Below are positions 22,567 through 23,500 of a stretch of 23,500 nt of DNA, one piece after another; within the stretch, counting starts at the first letter, position 1, and the number at the start of each line of letters is the position of its first letter. Both the position numbers and the translations under genes were made by a program. This DNA comes from an uncultured Bacilli bacterium (GTDB lineage Bacteria > Bacillota_I > Bacilli_A > RF39 > UBA660), in assembly GCA_934168005.1 (NCBI GenBank), contig CAKPMN010000016.1:1-23500 (forward strand), written 5' to 3'. The notes below the pieces were generated by a model. That model did no database searches and was not told the DNA's origin. It saw only the letters and a list, made by a program, of their open reading frames with translations.

Positions 22567-22592
22567 ATAAAAGAATGTGATAATCACATTCT
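22565..22592 (-). terminator. Intrinsic terminator of the AI-2E transporter gene
   Basis: AGAATGTGA and TCACATTCT (22572-22592) form a 9-bp stem with a TTA loop, followed by TTTATTT. The gene's TAG overlaps the stem and the next promoter's -35 begins in the T tract. Confidence 0.88.
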
Positions 22593-23500
22593 AATCTTTG
22601 TTCTTTAATGTTCCAATTTTTCCTGTTATGTCTTTTCCATAGAATTTGATTGCTGATATAATCATAACTGCTACTGGGAATGAAATCATTATTCCAAATA
22701 CTCCAGCTACTTTACCACCAACGAATACTGACATAATTACTACTAATGGATGAACATTATTTGTTTTTCCATATACTAATGGATTTATGATGTAACCATC
22801 TACTCCAGATAATATAACAAAAGTTATAACTGTTTTTATAAATAACATTGGGCTTATAACAAATGCTGTTATTGCTGCTACTACATTTGTTGCCATTCCA
22901 CCAAAATATGGTATTAATACACCCACCATTGCTAAAACACCAAGTAGTATAGCATCTGGATGTCCTATTATTGTATAAGCTAATGAGTATTCAACTACTG
23001 TAATTAACATTACTTTTAGTATTCCTACTAAATAATTTTTCATTTCATTATCTAATACTTTAACAAAATCGTATGTTTTTTTTGATTTATTATATAATAA
23101 ACATCCTATTTTATTTCTAATTTTATCCATATCTACTAATAAGTATATTGCTGCTGAAAAAGCTATGATTGCAGTCGCAAAGTAACCAACTGAAACATTT
23201 ATTGCTTTTGTCACTCCATTTGTTGCATATTTACCAACACTTGCTATTATATCATTCATTGAATTTGTAAGTGTTTCTTGTAAATTTCCCATATCGAAGT
23301 TTCCGTTTAGTGAAAATTCTTTTACGAATGCGATTAGTGAGTTTAATAAACTTATTACTTGATTTACTAATACTGGGGCTATTAATGCGATAAGTACAGC
23401 TATTACTCCAAATATTATAAATAAAATTAAAGTTACACCTAATGATTTAGGTACTTTTTTATCTATTAAGAACTTTAAGAATGGATATAATGCATATGCC
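22591..23500 (-). CDS. AI-2E family transporter (5' end outside the window)
   Basis: The frame is open from the stop at 22593-22591 to the window edge, giving about 302 residues. Upstream of the Met at 23292 it continues without a stop into KKVPKSLGVTLILFIIFGVIAVLIA-type membrane sequence, so the true start is beyond 23500. Several membrane helices are present with family motifs: GVLIPYFGGM in the PxxG turn, VDGYIINPLVYGK (family form: E/D-x-x-x-I-x-P-x-x-x-G) and HPLVVIMSVFVGGKVAGVFGIMISFPVAV. The family (TqsA, YdbI and relatives) has been linked to AI-2 export and, in some members, to sodium/proton antiport. The substrate here cannot be told. Confidence 0.93.
   Translation of the reverse strand, partial: AYALYPFLKFLIDKKVPKSLGVTLILFIIFGVIAVLIALIAPVLVNQVISLLNSLIAFVKEFSLNGNFDMGNLQETLTNSMNDIIASVGKYATNGVTKAINVSVGYFATAIIAFSAAIYLLVDMDKIRNKIGCLLYNKSKKTYDFVKVLDNEMKNYLVGILKVMLITVVEYSLAYTIIGHPDAILLGVLAMVGVLIPYFGGMATNVVAAITAFVISPMLFIKTVITFVILSGVDGYIINPLVYGKTNNVHPLVVIMSVFVGGKVAGVFGIMISFPVAVMIISAIKFYGKDITGKIGTLKNKD

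Noticed and set aside
1..23500. Mobile elements, tRNA or rRNA genes, prophage
   Set aside because: No transposase, integrase, terminal inverted repeats, tRNA cloverleaf or rRNA segment was recognised on either strand.

Overview
The window is AT-rich DNA from a spore-forming, low-GC Bacillota (Firmicutes). Evidence: sporulation genes yabG, yabP, yabQ, gerQ and spoVG; veg; an ftsEX-yitT-prfB cluster in Bacillus-like order; a T-box leader; and strong AAGGAGG-type ribosome binding sites. It does not use the Mycoplasma code: it encodes RF2, whose own gene has the in-frame UGA frameshift site, and it ends genes with TGA (yutD, divIC). A shortened SMC, a 437-residue AspRS without the bacterial insertion domain and very tight gene packing suggest a streamlined, probably host-associated Bacilli/Erysipelotrichia-like lineage. 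That placement is inference.

Layout. (1) 1-4.73 kb, accessory: a 1393-residue membrane-anchored protein with four glycine-rich domains (minus), followed by the start of a second exported or membrane protein cut by the window edge. It is transcribed from a consensus promoter whose spacer contains a perfect palindrome, divergent from a small XRE-type repressor. (2) 4.77-7.61 kb: aspS and hisS as one operon behind a T-box leader with its own promoter. (3) 7.6-10.84 kb: smc-yutD. (4) 10.95-14.49 kb: a class A penicillin-binding protein, pduL (minus), gerQ and a LemA-family gene. (5) 14.5-16.9 kb, all minus: yabG-veg, spoVG, yabP-yabQ-divIC. (6) 16.96-17.68 kb: a small protein-kinase-like protein. 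(7) 17.75-21.37 kb: prfB-yitT and ftsE-ftsX. (8) 21.4-23.5 kb: an SGNH-like protein lacking its expected catalytic residues and an AI-2E family transporter that runs off the edge.

How it works together. Most of the window is core biology: translation (hisS, aspS, prfB), chromosome segregation (smc), wall synthesis and division (PBP, divIC, ftsEX) and sporulation. Transcription units are packed tightly. In at least eleven cases the stop codon overlaps the terminator hairpin, and at several junctions the U-tract runs straight into the next promoter. The most novel-looking part is the repressor / palindrome / glycine-rich repeat protein module at the left end. Other points of interest are the kinase-like protein, a DivIC with an extra C-terminal membrane segment, an SMC with short arms, and the degenerate SGNH protein.
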